Part shown: piece after piece, positions 8,069 to 16,587 of the stretch | Position numbering within the stretch: position 1 is the first letter of the stretch | Layout: each line of letters starts with the position of its first letter | NCBI GenBank assembly: GCA_964480365.1 | Contig: CAYZPM010000013.1 | Location: 17,462 to 81,461 of the forward strand | Reading direction: 5' to 3' | Length of the DNA stretch: 64,000 bases | Source: CAIQPV01 sp964480365 | GTDB taxonomy: Bacteria; Pseudomonadota; Gammaproteobacteria; Burkholderiales; Gallionellaceae | Position numbers and translations under genes: made by a program | The notes under the pieces: generated by a model | The model's input: the letters and a program-made list of their open reading frames with translations, nothing else | The model's database searches: none | What the model was told of the DNA's origin: nothing

Positions 8069-9234
8069 GCGCGTGGATTGGATTCGTCAAGGTTGAGCGT
8101 GATAACGTCAAAATCGACCGCGACGGACTGAACTGCCTTGTTTGTATCATCAGGATTGTATGCTTTTATTTTTGAGGTTTGCGAGTAGTCGACCAGGCTG
8201 GCAATATTGCTGGCGGAATCTGCGTTGCGCATGGCTTCTTCCTTGGTGATTCGCCCGCTCTTGAACAGTTTGTACAGCGCCTGCTCAAAGGTTTGCGAAC
8301 CGGGTGATATGCTCTGGCCAATAGCATCACGGATTTTATCGATCTCGTCGTTTCTGATCAGGTCGGCGATGAGCGAAGTGTTAAGCAAAATTTCCACCGC
8401 AGGAATCTGCTTGCCATCTGTATTGCGCACCAAACGTTGCGAAATGACCGCACGCAAACACATAGATAAGTCGGAAAGCACTGACTGTCGCGCATCGTAA
8501 GGGAAGAAGTTAACGATACGGTTCAGCGCGTGATAGCTGTTGTTAGCGTGCAGTGTGGACAGACACAAGTGGCCTGTCTGGGCAAAGATTAGCGCGTGCT
8601 TGAGGGTTTCGCGGTCGCGAATTTCACCTATCATCAGTACGTCCGGTGCCTCGCGCATGGCGCTGGTAAGCGCATTTTCGTAAGACGACGTGTCGGAGCC
8701 AATTTCGCGCTGGTTCACGATGGATTTTTCGTGTGTGAACAAATACTCTATAGGGTCCTCAATGGTCAGGATATGACCGCTGGTGGTGGCGTTGCGGTGC
8801 TCGATCATGGAAGCCAAGGTAGTGGATTTGCCCGACCCGGTTGCGCCTACCATCAGCACCAAGCCGCGTCTTTCCATGACCAGGTCTTTCAGCGCGGTTG
8901 GCAGATTCAATTCTTCTACGTTCTGGATCTTGCCTCTGACGTAACGGATGACTATGGCGATGTCGCCACGCTGGCGGAAAATGTTGACGCGGAAGCTGCC
9001 AACGCCATTAGAGCGATGAGAAAAGTTCATCTCCATATGGGTTTCGAAATAAGCGATCTGCTCAGGCGTCATCATTTCATATGCGATGCGCTTGATGGTG
9101 TTCGCATCCAGTGCTTGCGCGTTCACCGGCATGGTCACACCGTCGATCTTGATATTGATGGGTGCTCCGACGGAGAGAAACAGGTCGGAGGCCAGTTTGT
9201 CGGAGGCGAGCTGTAGAAGTGGCGTGATAATCAT
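8065..9234 (-). CDS. pilU: PilT/PilU-family type IV pilus retraction ATPase
   Basis: 389-aa secretion-type hexameric ATPase powering pilus retraction. Walker A GATGSGKSTTLASM, the Asp-box region EDPIEYLF, Walker B MIGEIRDRETL and the His-box STLHANNS are all present. The C-terminal extension after the core (ASLVDYSQTSKIKAYNPDDTN) is closer to PilU than to PilT. No other pilus genes lie in the window. ATGA overlap with the following ArsC-like gene. Symbol given with moderate confidence. Confidence 0.82.
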   Translation of the reverse strand: MIITPLLQLASDKLASDLFLSVGAPINIKIDGVTMPVNAQALDANTIKRIAYEMMTPEQIAYFETHMEMNFSHRSNGVGSFRVNIFRQRGDIAIVIRYVRGKIQNVEELNLPTALKDLVMERRGLVLMVGATGSGKSTTLASMIEHRNATTSGHILTIEDPIEYLFTHEKSIVNQREIGSDTSSYENALTSAMREAPDVLMIGEIRDRETLKHALIFAQTGHLCLSTLHANNSYHALNRIVNFFPYDARQSVLSDLSMCLRAVISQRLVRNTDGKQIPAVEILLNTSLIADLIRNDEIDKIRDAIGQSISPGSQTFEQALYKLFKSGRITKEEAMRNADSASNIASLVDYSQTSKIKAYNPDDTNKAVQSVAVDFDVITLNLDESNPRA

Positions 9235-9257
9235 GTGGTTCTCCTCAAAACAGTTGT

Positions 9258-9337
9258 GAGACGTAAGACGTAAGTTAAAACGAAACCCGCGTAGCGGACA
9301 ACGCCAACTAACAACTTACGTCTAATAACTTACGTCT
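9258..9337. repeat. AGACGTAAG inverted-repeat element, copy A
   Basis: Between dapD and the PilU-like gene. GAGACGTAAGACGTAAGTT on one side is mirrored by AACTTACGTCT(AAT)AACTTACGTCT on the other, with a short variable loop. Same family as 10191-10303, 21069-21153 and 63424-63515. Confidence 0.85.
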
Positions 9338-9341
9338 GCAT

Positions 9342-10163
9342 TTAGATGCCTCTCAACAATTCGTTAATACCCACCTTGCCGCGAGTTTTTTCATCTACTT
9401 TTTTTACTATCACTGCGCAGTACAAGCTGTAGCTGCCGTCTTTGGAAGGCAGGTTGCCGCTGACCACAACTGAGCCTGCCGGGACGCGCCCATAGCTTAC
9501 CTCTCCGGTTTCGCGGTCATAAATTTTTGTACTCTGGCCGATGAACACGCCCATTGAGATCACTGAGCCTTCTTCCACGATCACGCCCTCGACGACTTCC
9601 GAGCGTGCACCGATAAAACAATTATCTTCGATAATGGTGGGGTTGGCTTGCACCGGTTCCAGCACGCCGCCGATGCCGACGCCGCCGCTCAAATGCACGT
9701 TTTTGCCGATCTGCGCGCAGGAGCCGACGGTGGCCCAAGTGTCCACCATGGCGCTCTCATCCACGTACGCACCGATGTTCACGTAAGAAGGCATTAGCAC
9801 CACGTTCTTGGCTATGAATGCACCCTTGCGCGCCGAAGCAGGCGGCACCACGCGAAAGCCGCCATCACGGAATTCTTTGGAGTTGTAGTCGGCAAACTTG
9901 GACTGCACCTTGTCGTAATAATTGGTGAAGCCACCCTTGATGAAGGAATTGTCCTCCATGCGAAACGATAGCAGCACAGCCTTTTTGAGCCATTGGTGGG
10001 TGACCCACTGCCCGTTAATTTTCTCCGCAACGCGCAGCTTGCCATGGTCGAGAAGATCAATCACGGTAGTGACGGCTTCTTTCAGCTTGGCATCCACGGT
10101 GCGCGGCGTAATGTCGGCACGGCGTTCAAAGGCGGGATCGATGATGGCTTGCAGTTGTTCCAT
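9342..10163 (-). CDS. dapD: Tetrahydrodipicolinate N-succinyltransferase DapD
   Basis: 273 aa, full length for the family. It transfers succinyl from succinyl-CoA to tetrahydrodipicolinate, the step before DapC and DapE. N-terminus MEQLQAIIDPAFERRADITP aligns with known DapD starts. The left-handed beta-helix hexapeptide region is visible (MPSYVNIGAYVDESAMVDTW, GSCAQIGKNVHLSGGVGIGG). All three dap genes of the branch are in this window on the same strand, but dapC is separated by the 10164-14343 insertion. Confidence 0.95.
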   Translation of the reverse strand: MEQLQAIIDPAFERRADITPRTVDAKLKEAVTTVIDLLDHGKLRVAEKINGQWVTHQWLKKAVLLSFRMEDNSFIKGGFTNYYDKVQSKFADYNSKEFRDGGFRVVPPASARKGAFIAKNVVLMPSYVNIGAYVDESAMVDTWATVGSCAQIGKNVHLSGGVGIGGVLEPVQANPTIIEDNCFIGARSEVVEGVIVEEGSVISMGVFIGQSTKIYDRETGEVSYGRVPAGSVVVSGNLPSKDGSYSLYCAVIVKKVDEKTRGKVGINELLRGI

Positions 10164-10190
10164 GATTTTTTCCAGTTAAATTTTAAAGTT

Positions 10191-10303
10191 GGTAGACGTA
10201 AGACGTAAGTCGTGAGTTAAAAACAAAACCCGCCCTTCGGCTACGCTCAGGACAGGCTCCGCGACAACACCAACTAATAACTTACGTCTTAAGTCTTACG
10301 TCT
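10191..10303. repeat. AGACGTAAG inverted-repeat element, copy B
   Basis: GTAGACGTAAGACGTAAGT at 10192 and ACTTACGTCTTAAGTCTTACGTCT ending at 10303 form the arms. The loop contains a second REP-like piece (CCCTTCGGCTACGCTCAGGACAGGCT), so one repeat seems to be nested in another. Confidence 0.85.
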
Positions 10304-10507
10304 GAATTCACGATTGAATTCAGCGATGCACTTCCAATGTGCAATGGGTGCGATATTACCCATAAATATGGATGTGCGGCAAACAATCATTGACCGCGTG
10401 AAGCTGGCGTTTGAGATCGTCGGCGTGGAAGCTACCCTGAATATCCCGTCCGTTACGCGCTACGTTCTCAATTGGCGCTGGGATTGGGATATTCTGCCGA
10501 TTTTGGA
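10304..10507. other. Non-coding or eroded stretch between dapD and mqsA
   Basis: A plus-strand open frame runs through 10371-10516 (starting MDVRQTIIDRVKLAFEIVG) with no recognisable ribosome site and runs antisense into mqsA. I see no motif in it. Possibly a gene remnant; nothing else is visible. Confidence 0.3.
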
Positions 10508-10915
10508 TTATCGAATTTCCGCCAGCAACTCCGGGTGCTTGTCCAGCAGCTTGAGCAACAGCACGGTGGATTTGTGCGGCTGCGTTTTGCCGCGCTCATA
10601 GTCGGAAAAGGCACTCACACCGCCACCAAACAGTTTACCTGCATCGGCTTGGCGTAAGCCGAGTTTTTTGCGAATGGCGCGCAACGAGGATGCCCGCTCG
10701 GCATTCGCCTGTCGGCGTAACTCGGACAGAGCTGCGCTGAAACGTTTGCCCTCTTCGTCGTCGAATTCGCATTCCCCGCATACTGGACAATGCCAGCCTG
10801 AAACTTGCGGCACAAGTACGGACAGCGAGTCTATTTTTATTTCCTTATCGACCAGCCCATGCACCAGCAGTGTGCCATCGTCGCACTGAAGGCAATACCG
10901 TTTATCTTTGCTCAT
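10508..10915 (-). CDS. mqsA: MqsA-type antitoxin
   Basis: 135 aa from ATG at 10915, with an AAGGAGCT ribosome site seven bases upstream. The N-terminal zinc-binding part has two pairs: CLQC (C8, C11) and CPVC (C43, C46). The C-terminal half is an Xre-like HTH (LRAIRKKLGLRQADAGKLFG, then SAFSDYERGKTQP) that would bind the operon promoter. It follows the MqsR-like toxin gene, the order toxin-then-antitoxin being typical of mqsRA. It neutralises the toxin and autoregulates. Confidence 0.9.
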   Translation of the reverse strand: MSKDKRYCLQCDDGTLLVHGLVDKEIKIDSLSVLVPQVSGWHCPVCGECEFDDEEGKRFSAALSELRRQANAERASSLRAIRKKLGLRQADAGKLFGGGVSAFSDYERGKTQPHKSTVLLLKLLDKHPELLAEIR

Positions 10916-10944
10916 GTTAAAGCTCCTTTCATTCATTGTAATGC

Positions 10945-11247
10945 TCATAATTCCTTGAACTGAATCACCACTGTCCCGGCCTGAATGGTCAGTTTGATAT
11001 AGGCGGTTTTACCGTTGGGGCAGGGTGCGTGATACACGTCTTGCCACACCCGATGATCTCGGTTTGTAGTCATGCTTTTGAACAGCATTCCACGCTGCAA
11101 ACCAAGTACGACAGACAATCCTTCCGCCTCGTTCAAACCCATAGTATCAAGCCCACGCAATGCAGTTTCCGTGAATGCATCAAGACCGCGTGTGAGCACA
11201 ACTGATTTAATGGCCTCCAGATCGTAGTGGGCTTTGTGCTTTTCCAT
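10945..11247 (-). CDS. mqsR: MqsR-type mRNA interferase toxin
   Basis: 100 aa, the usual MqsR length. KSMTTNRDHRVWQDVYHAP (residues 57-75) closely follows the conserved KSMTT...DH.IWQDVY block of E. coli MqsR, and the end VVIQFKEL matches as well. MqsR is a RelE-fold ribonuclease cutting mRNA at GCU. It is transcribed toward mqsA with a 29-base gap between the toxin stop and the antitoxin ATG. Confidence 0.92.
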   Translation of the reverse strand: MEKHKAHYDLEAIKSVVLTRGLDAFTETALRGLDTMGLNEAEGLSVVLGLQRGMLFKSMTTNRDHRVWQDVYHAPCPNGKTAYIKLTIQAGTVVIQFKEL

Positions 11248-11257
11248 AGCGTTAATT

Positions 11258-11309
11258 TTACGGATTGGATAAATTTAAGTCAATCAAAATTTATGGATTA
11301 GATAAGTTA
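11258..11309 (-). promoter_or_regulatory. Direct repeats upstream of mqsR, candidate operator
   Basis: TTACGGATTGGATAAATTT (11258-11276) and TTATGGATTAGATAAGTTA (11291-11309) match at 15 of 19 positions by eye and lie just upstream of the mqsR start. They are plausible MqsA or promoter sites; the E. coli AACCT-N3-AGGTT palindrome is not seen. Confidence 0.4.
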
Positions 11310-11429
11310 ATAATGTGGGCGTGGCAGTGGGGAAAGCCGCTGATTTAGATTAAACAGACCAGTTATAGCAGGTCGTAAACCTACAACACCCAGTCGCTAG
11401 CCTAAATCAAATCCAAGGTAGCGCAGGTA

Positions 11430-11540
11430 AGGAAACGCGGATTTATTCGTCATCCCCGCGAAGGCGGGGATCCAGTGCTTTTATCTACTGGGTTCCCGCT
11501 TTCGCGGGAACGACGAAACCGTATAAGTCCGCGTTTCCTA
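11430..11540. repeat. Long palindrome built on dRS3-like ATTCCC/GGGAAT arms
   Basis: Outer arms AGGAAACGCGGATTTA and its near complement TAAGTCCGCGTTTCCT enclose two inverted GTCATCCCCGCGAAGGCGGGGAT / TTCCCGCTTTCGCGGGAA units. In the roughly 310 bases between mqsR and the thiL relic I see no gene. Confidence 0.8.
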
Positions 11541-11584
11541 AGGTATTTGCGGATTAAGTCAAGTTAGAACGCAAAGCATAAAGT

Positions 11585-11667
11585 GCGCCCATCGTCGCCC
11601 ACCCCAGTTCCGCGCCGGGAGTGGGGCGAGTGAAGTAACGCTGGATCAGGTCGAATTCAGTTGGCAT
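11585..11667 (-). pseudogene. thiL: thiL 5' relic
   Basis: From ATG at 11667 the frame reads MPTEFDLIQRYFTRPTPGAELG, very like the start of thiamine-monophosphate kinase, whose next residues are normally the metal-binding GVGDD. Here the GVGDD equivalent appears only after a one-base frame change (GGGGTGGGCGACGAT), and nothing ThiL-like follows. It overlaps the stop of the SGNH-like gene by 11 bases. Interpreted as the remaining 5' end of a deleted or displaced thiL. The call rests on recollection of the family N-terminus. Confidence 0.6.
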
Positions 11668-12802
11668 GCTGAGACAATAAACTTTCAAGTTGTCGCAAAA
11701 ATTCCGGGTGTTCGCTGAGGTAAGCTGCACGCTCTTTAAGCTCTCTAGCTTCACGATCCCTCAGATTGGCCGATGAAAGTCGCTCCCCGAATTCAGGCGG
11801 CTTAATGGCGAACATTTCATCAAGCATGATATTGCCAAATTCAGTATTGAAATGCGCGTTGTCTTGCCAATAGACACCGGGGGCATCAGAAATTGTCTCG
11901 GTGCCAATCGCATGGTAGCCTTCAAAATCCCACACCTCCACAAGGCTGTTTTTTTCTGCCTCTACTACAGAAACGATTTGTGCGAGGGCGTCCCAGCGTG
12001 CCTGTCGCGTGCCACACTGGTACTCCTGTTCAAACGTCAATGAATGACGTGGATAAACCACGAGTTTCAGCACGATACCCCTCTCGATAGCTTTGCGCAC
12101 AATTTCACGCAGACCGCTCAAATCCAAATTTGGCTGCTTGGGTAAAAGGGTTGAAGGCGGTTTTGCACTGATCTGATTGATTTTGCATGGTTTATAATAT
12201 TTAGCGAAAACATCGCGAAAGCGGCCTTCTGTTCCGGAATCCAACCTCGCATAAAAAAACAAACCTTCGGGCGTGTGGCTGGGTTTTAGCTTGTGTTGGT
12301 AGCGCACAGTTGAGATCGAAGATGTTAGTGCATTGTAGGAAAACAGGAAGGCACTTTCATCCGTATTTTCCATTTTGGCAATGTCTGCTTTGCAATCCAC
12401 TTGCGGCATGGCATCCGGATGGATGCCAAGCACAATCTGGCGCAATGCTGCATCTTTCGAAAGTGCGAACTGCACGTCGCATGCAACCATTTTCCATGGT
12501 GCTCCCGCCAATGCAAAGTTATAGCTCTTTCCCGTGGCACGCAATGCGGGGTGCAACGGATCAAAACCAATCTCGGAATATGAACTGCCAAATATTAGGG
12601 AGGTAGGTTGTTCACGTTGCACCAGTCCAGGCTTGACATGCCGCTCATAATTCTGAAATTTCGACTTGATGGCATTAAATCCATCAATTGAAATATCCTG
12701 GTAATACCAGAACGGATCTACCACACGATTGAACGCCACCGTCAGCGCGGAAAGGAATAGGAGTATCGCAGTAAAAACAAATAGATATTTATTGGCTGAC
12801 AT
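11657..12802 (-). CDS. SGNH-like/AlgX-like protein paired with MBOAT acyltransferase
   Basis: 381 aa. An N-terminal signal-anchor (residues 5-24) suggests a periplasmic catalytic domain. SLIFGSSYSEIGFD (68-81) looks like an SGNH nucleophile block and YWQDNAHFN (311-319) like the terminal DxxH block, so an acetyl-ester transferase or esterase role is likely. The gene starts right after the stop of the MBOAT gene, the common pairing in polysaccharide O-acetylation (compare AlgI with AlgJ/AlgX). A charged helical tail occupies ~340-381. Substrate unknown. Confidence 0.6.
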   Translation of the reverse strand: MSANKYLFVFTAILLFLSALTVAFNRVVDPFWYYQDISIDGFNAIKSKFQNYERHVKPGLVQREQPTSLIFGSSYSEIGFDPLHPALRATGKSYNFALAGAPWKMVACDVQFALSKDAALRQIVLGIHPDAMPQVDCKADIAKMENTDESAFLFSYNALTSSISTVRYQHKLKPSHTPEGLFFYARLDSGTEGRFRDVFAKYYKPCKINQISAKPPSTLLPKQPNLDLSGLREIVRKAIERGIVLKLVVYPRHSLTFEQEYQCGTRQARWDALAQIVSVVEAEKNSLVEVWDFEGYHAIGTETISDAPGVYWQDNAHFNTEFGNIMLDEMFAIKPPEFGERLSSANLRDREARELKERAAYLSEHPEFLRQLESLLSQHAN

Positions 12803-14337
12803 TTAAAACTGGAAATAAATAAATTCGCTCAATTCGGAAATACTTAACAGACCGAACAACGCGATGACCGCGTGAATGGCAGCCCACTTATAACTCAATT
12901 TCCACGTCATCCGAGTGGTGGCCATATTATCCGGCACATCAAGCGCAGGCCGGAAGCGTTGCATGATTTGTTGCGTGTTGGGGGCAAGCCAAATCACCAA
13001 CAACTCGACCAAAATATAGTTGCGTGTGTTGTCAGACTCTCGTTCATTCATTACTAAAGGGTTGGTTGGATGCATCTCAAACCCCAGCATCGCCTGCACG
13101 ATGGCGAGCGCATGACCGAAAGTGTCCGCCCGAAAAAACACCCAAGCCACGGTGACGACGAGGAAAGTGAGTAATGCCGAAACCAGGTGAATTGGCTTGG
13201 GAAGCGGCTGGTTTGGGTCATGTCCCAGCTTGCGCCGCACAGTGTGCCAGCCGTGATTGATGGTCAGATATAGCCCATGCAGACCGCCCCACACGACGAA
13301 AGTCCAGCCCGCGCCGTGCCACAGTCCACCAAGTAGCATGGTCGCCATCAGGTTCAGATAGCGGCGCGCCATGCCCTTGCGGTTACCACCAAGAGGGATA
13401 TAGAGATAGTCACGTAAAAAGCGCGATAGTGTCATGTGCCAACGCCGCCAGAACTCGATGATGTTCACAGACTTGTAGGGCGAATGAAAATTGAGCGGCA
13501 GGATGACGCCGAACATGCGCGACAAGCCGATGGCCATGTCAGAGTAGCCGGAGAAATCAAAGTACAGTTGCAACGTATAGCACAGCGCGCCCCCCCAAGC
13601 CTCGATGAAGGTAAGCTGCAACCCAGCCGCCGGGGCGTTGAATATTGGCCCGACATATGCTGCGATACCATCGGCCAAGATGACTTTCTTGAACAGGCCG
13701 ATGAAGAAGATGGTCAGCCCCACCGCCATGTTCTCATAGCTGAAACGGTAAGTGGAAGCGTGGGCGAACTGCGGCATCATCTCCTTGTGGTGTAGCACCG
13801 GCCCAGCGATTAGATGCGGGAAATAGGTGACGAACAGGGTGTAGTGGACGAAGTTGTATGCCTTCACTTTACCTTGGTATGTGTCCACCAGAAAGGCGAT
13901 TTGAGTGAAGGTAAAGAAGGAAATGCCGAGCGGAAGAATGACTTCACCGATGTGCAGCGAGACGCCAGCGAAGTGGTTTAGATTTTCAGCGAAGAAGTTG
14001 GCGTATTTGAAATATCCCAACAGAATTAGATTGACAGCAATCGCCCCAGCCAGCAGCATTTTTGACTGACTGACTGACTGACTGACTGACTGACTGACTG
14101 ACTGACTGACTGACTGACTGGCGACTCTATGTCCGATCAAATAGCCTGCAGCATAATTGAACACGATAGAGCCAAGCAGTAATCCCACAAAGCGTACATC
14201 CCACCAGCCGTAGAAAAAAGTGAAGCAGCGGCAAGCCATAGAGAAGCTAACGTGTGGTTGTGTTTCCCAATGAGGTAAAACCCGAAAAGCACAATCGGGA
14301 GAAATGCAAAAATAAAAACGTAGGAGTTGAAGAGCAT
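12803..14337 (-). pseudogene. MBOAT O-acyltransferase (AlgI-like), frameshifted or phase-variable OFF
   Basis: The start MLFNSYVFIFAFLPIVLFGF (14337) is the conserved AlgI/PatA N-terminus and runs to SLWLAAASLF, then leaves frame at a run of six A (plus strand, 14214-14219) and stops at 14137. The next frame continues with FFYGWWDVRFVGLLLGS and runs on as 12 kb-typical MBOAT sequence to 12803, including FWRRWHMTLSRFLRDYLYIP and the active-site His in GGLWHGAGWTF. Seven Ts (coding strand) would join the two parts. The frame downstream passes through a 58-base tetranucleotide repeat. Either a genuine OFF state, a decaying gene or a homopolymer sequencing error. Confidence 0.8.
14063..14120. repeat. 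Tetranucleotide (TGAC) tandem repeat, 14.5 units, inside MBOAT gene
   Basis: Fifty-eight bases of uninterrupted TGAC lie within the coding region and are translated on the minus strand as repeated SQSV. Units are four bases, so any gain or loss of one unit shifts the frame. This is the classic architecture of slipped-strand phase variation. At the present length the repeat keeps FFYGWW and the catalytic part in one frame. Confidence 0.97.
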
Positions 14338-14343
14338 TGTGCG

Positions 14344-15555
14344 TTAGGTAAGGGCTGAAACAAATTCAACGATGCGTTGCGCGGCTTCCACTGTTTCACC
14401 CAGTTCCGCCACCAGTGCGATTCGCACAAAGTTTTCGCCCGGATTCATGCCGCGCGCCTCGCGCGCGAGGAAGCTTCCCGGTAACACTGACACATTATAG
14501 TCGCGATACAGGTGTTGCGCGAAAACGGTGTCGGCCATCGGCACGCGCAGCCACAGGTAAAAGCTGGCATCCGGCAGGGTGACTGGTAGCACCGCTTGGA
14601 GGGTTTCGACTACGCGAGAAAATTTTTCCGCATACAGGCGGCGGTTTTCGGCGACGTGTGCATCATCTTGCCAAGCTGCGATGCTGGCTGCCTGGATCGC
14701 CGGGTTCATGGCACAGCCGTGGTAGGTGCGGTATAGAGTGAATTTCTCCAGTAATTTCGCATCGCCAGCCACGAAGCCGGAGCGCATACCCGGCACGTTG
14801 GAACGTTTGGATAAACTGGAGAATACCACCAGATTCTTGTAATCGCCGCGCCCAAGTTGCTGTGCGGCTTGCAGTGCACCGAGCGGTGGGGTATCGAAAT
14901 AGATTTCCGAGTAGCACTCGTCCGAGGCGATGACGAAGCCGTAGCGGTCGGACATCTCGAACAGGGTCTTCCATTCTTCCAGGAGCATCACATGGCCGTT
15001 TGGATTGCCCGGCGAACAGACATAGATGAGCTGGGTGCGCTGCCATACCTCGTCCGGCAGTTGCTCGAAATTCAATGCGTAATTGTCTTCCGGCAGCGTG
15101 TTGAGGAAGTGCGGCATAGCTCCGGCCAGCAACGCCGCCCCTTCATAAATCTGGTAAAACGGATTAGGACAGACTACAACAGGGGCGCTATGCGTGCGGT
15201 CAATCACTGTCTGGGCAAAGGCGAACAGTGCCTCGCGGCTGCCATTGACGGGAAGAATTTGCGTTTTTGGATTCAAAGCGGGAGTCTTCGCATCCAGCGC
15301 AGGAATGCTATAGCGCCGTTGCAGCCAGTCGGCAATGCTGCCGCGCAACGCGTCGCCACCTGCGGTTGTGGGATAATTCGCCAGCCCGCCAAGATTGGCG
15401 GCGAGCGCGTCCTTGATGAACTGCGGTGTGGCGTGCTTGGGTTCCCCAATGTGCAAGCTAATCGCGCGGAGTGCCGGATTCGGTGTCACTTCCCGGAACA
15501 GCGCGGCGAGTTTCTGGAATGGGTAGGGTTGTAAACGGTTTAGGTCTGGGTTCAT
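14344..15555 (-). CDS. dapC: Succinyldiaminopimelate transaminase DapC
   Basis: 403-aa fold-type I aminotransferase. Start MNPDLNRLQPYPFQKLAALF and HIGEPKHATPQFI are typical of the betaproteobacterial DapC family. PLP contacts: CSPGNPNGHV, ASDECYSEIYF and the Schiff-base Lys in FSSLSKRSNVPGMRSG. It makes N-succinyl-LL-diaminopimelate for DapE. In many relatives dapC directly precedes dapD; here about 4.2 kb of accessory DNA intervenes. Confidence 0.9.
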   Translation of the reverse strand: MNPDLNRLQPYPFQKLAALFREVTPNPALRAISLHIGEPKHATPQFIKDALAANLGGLANYPTTAGGDALRGSIADWLQRRYSIPALDAKTPALNPKTQILPVNGSREALFAFAQTVIDRTHSAPVVVCPNPFYQIYEGAALLAGAMPHFLNTLPEDNYALNFEQLPDEVWQRTQLIYVCSPGNPNGHVMLLEEWKTLFEMSDRYGFVIASDECYSEIYFDTPPLGALQAAQQLGRGDYKNLVVFSSLSKRSNVPGMRSGFVAGDAKLLEKFTLYRTYHGCAMNPAIQAASIAAWQDDAHVAENRRLYAEKFSRVVETLQAVLPVTLPDASFYLWLRVPMADTVFAQHLYRDYNVSVLPGSFLAREARGMNPGENFVRIALVAELGETVEAAQRIVEFVSALT

Positions 15556-15563
15556 TTTTTTTC

Positions 15564-15633
15564 CGTCATTCCGGGCTTGACCCGGAATCCAGCGATGTCA
15601 TTTGACTGGATTCCCGCTTTTGCGGGAATGACA
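15564..15633. repeat. dRS3-like repeat pair
   Basis: CGTCATTCCGGGCTTGACCCGGAAT and ATTCCCGCTTTTGCGGGAATGAC (ATTCCC-N8-GGGAAT) face each other in the gap between the divergent dapC and DMT-transporter genes. Confidence 0.8.
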
Positions 15634-15678
15634 ACTTTTGTATTTGTTTAGATTAACCGGATTATAAAGGCGCAACCT

Positions 15679-16587
15679 GTGGCATCAAAACAAAAAGTTT
15701 TATCGGTAAGCAGTCTGCTGAGTGGGGCGATGGTCTGGGGATTGATGTGGTATCCGTACCGTATCCTTCAGGGGGCGGGGGTTTCCGGTGAACTGGCGAC
15801 CTTGCTGACCTATGCAATCGCACTGATTTTCGGCTTGCTGGCTACGGGGCCGGTATGGCGTGAGTTGCGTACAGCCGGGTGGTGGGGGATTGCCCTCATG
15901 CTGAGCTCAGGCTGGACCAATTTTGGTTACGTGCTGGCCATTCTGGACGGCGAGGTGATGCGCGTGTTGCTGCTGTTTTACCTTGCACCTTTATGGACGG
16001 TACTCTTCGCGCGCTGGATGCTTGGTGAAAAATTAAACACTTACGGCTATGCCATCATCTCGCTGTCGTTGGGCGGAGCGTTCATCATGCTATGGAATCC
16101 GGAACACGGATGGCCGCTGCCGCAAAATCGGGCCGAATGGATCGGTCTTTCGGCGGGAATGGGTTTTGCGATGTTGAATGTTCTGGTGCGACGTACGCAA
16201 CACCTGAGCGTGAATTTCAAATCTGCCAGCGTCTGGCTCGGCACCGTGCTGCTTACCGGCCTGTCGCTGCTTTATCACGGCAATCTTGTGCCGCAGGTGC
16301 AAAGCATCAGCCTGGATGCGTGGTGGATGCTGGCGCTGATCGGGCTGGTGCTGTGCGCCACCAGTATCATTGTGCAATATGGCCTGACGAATTTACCGGC
16401 CAATCAAGCTATCGTACTGTTTCTTTCCGAACTGGTCTTCGCCGCTGTGTCGTCGTATTTTCTGGCTGGAGAAGAAATGGGGCTGCGGGAAATTATCGGC
16501 GCAATATTGATCGTGTCGGCCAGCCTGCTTTCTGGGAAAATACATATTGAACCTCCTTTGATTATCACTAACGAGATCAGGTCATGA
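15679..16587 (+). CDS. EamA/DMT-family transporter
   Basis: 302 aa, GTG start with AAAGG eight bases upstream. About ten hydrophobic helices in two EamA repeats are apparent (for example GAMVWGLMWYPYRIL near the N-terminus, and FLSELVFAAVSSYFLAGEEM near the C-terminus). An inner-membrane exporter of small metabolites is likely; the substrate cannot be told. Its stop overlaps the purT start (ATGA). Confidence 0.85.
   Translation: MASKQKVLSVSSLLSGAMVWGLMWYPYRILQGAGVSGELATLLTYAIALIFGLLATGPVWRELRTAGWWGIALMLSSGWTNFGYVLAILDGEVMRVLLLFYLAPLWTVLFARWMLGEKLNTYGYAIISLSLGGAFIMLWNPEHGWPLPQNRAEWIGLSAGMGFAMLNVLVRRTQHLSVNFKSASVWLGTVLLTGLSLLYHGNLVPQVQSISLDAWWMLALIGLVLCATSIIVQYGLTNLPANQAIVLFLSELVFAAVSSYFLAGEEMGLREIIGAILIVSASLLSGKIHIEPPLIITNEIRS

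Noticed and set aside
14063..14120. Tandem tract as a CRISPR array
   Set aside because: A pure four-base microsatellite without spacers.
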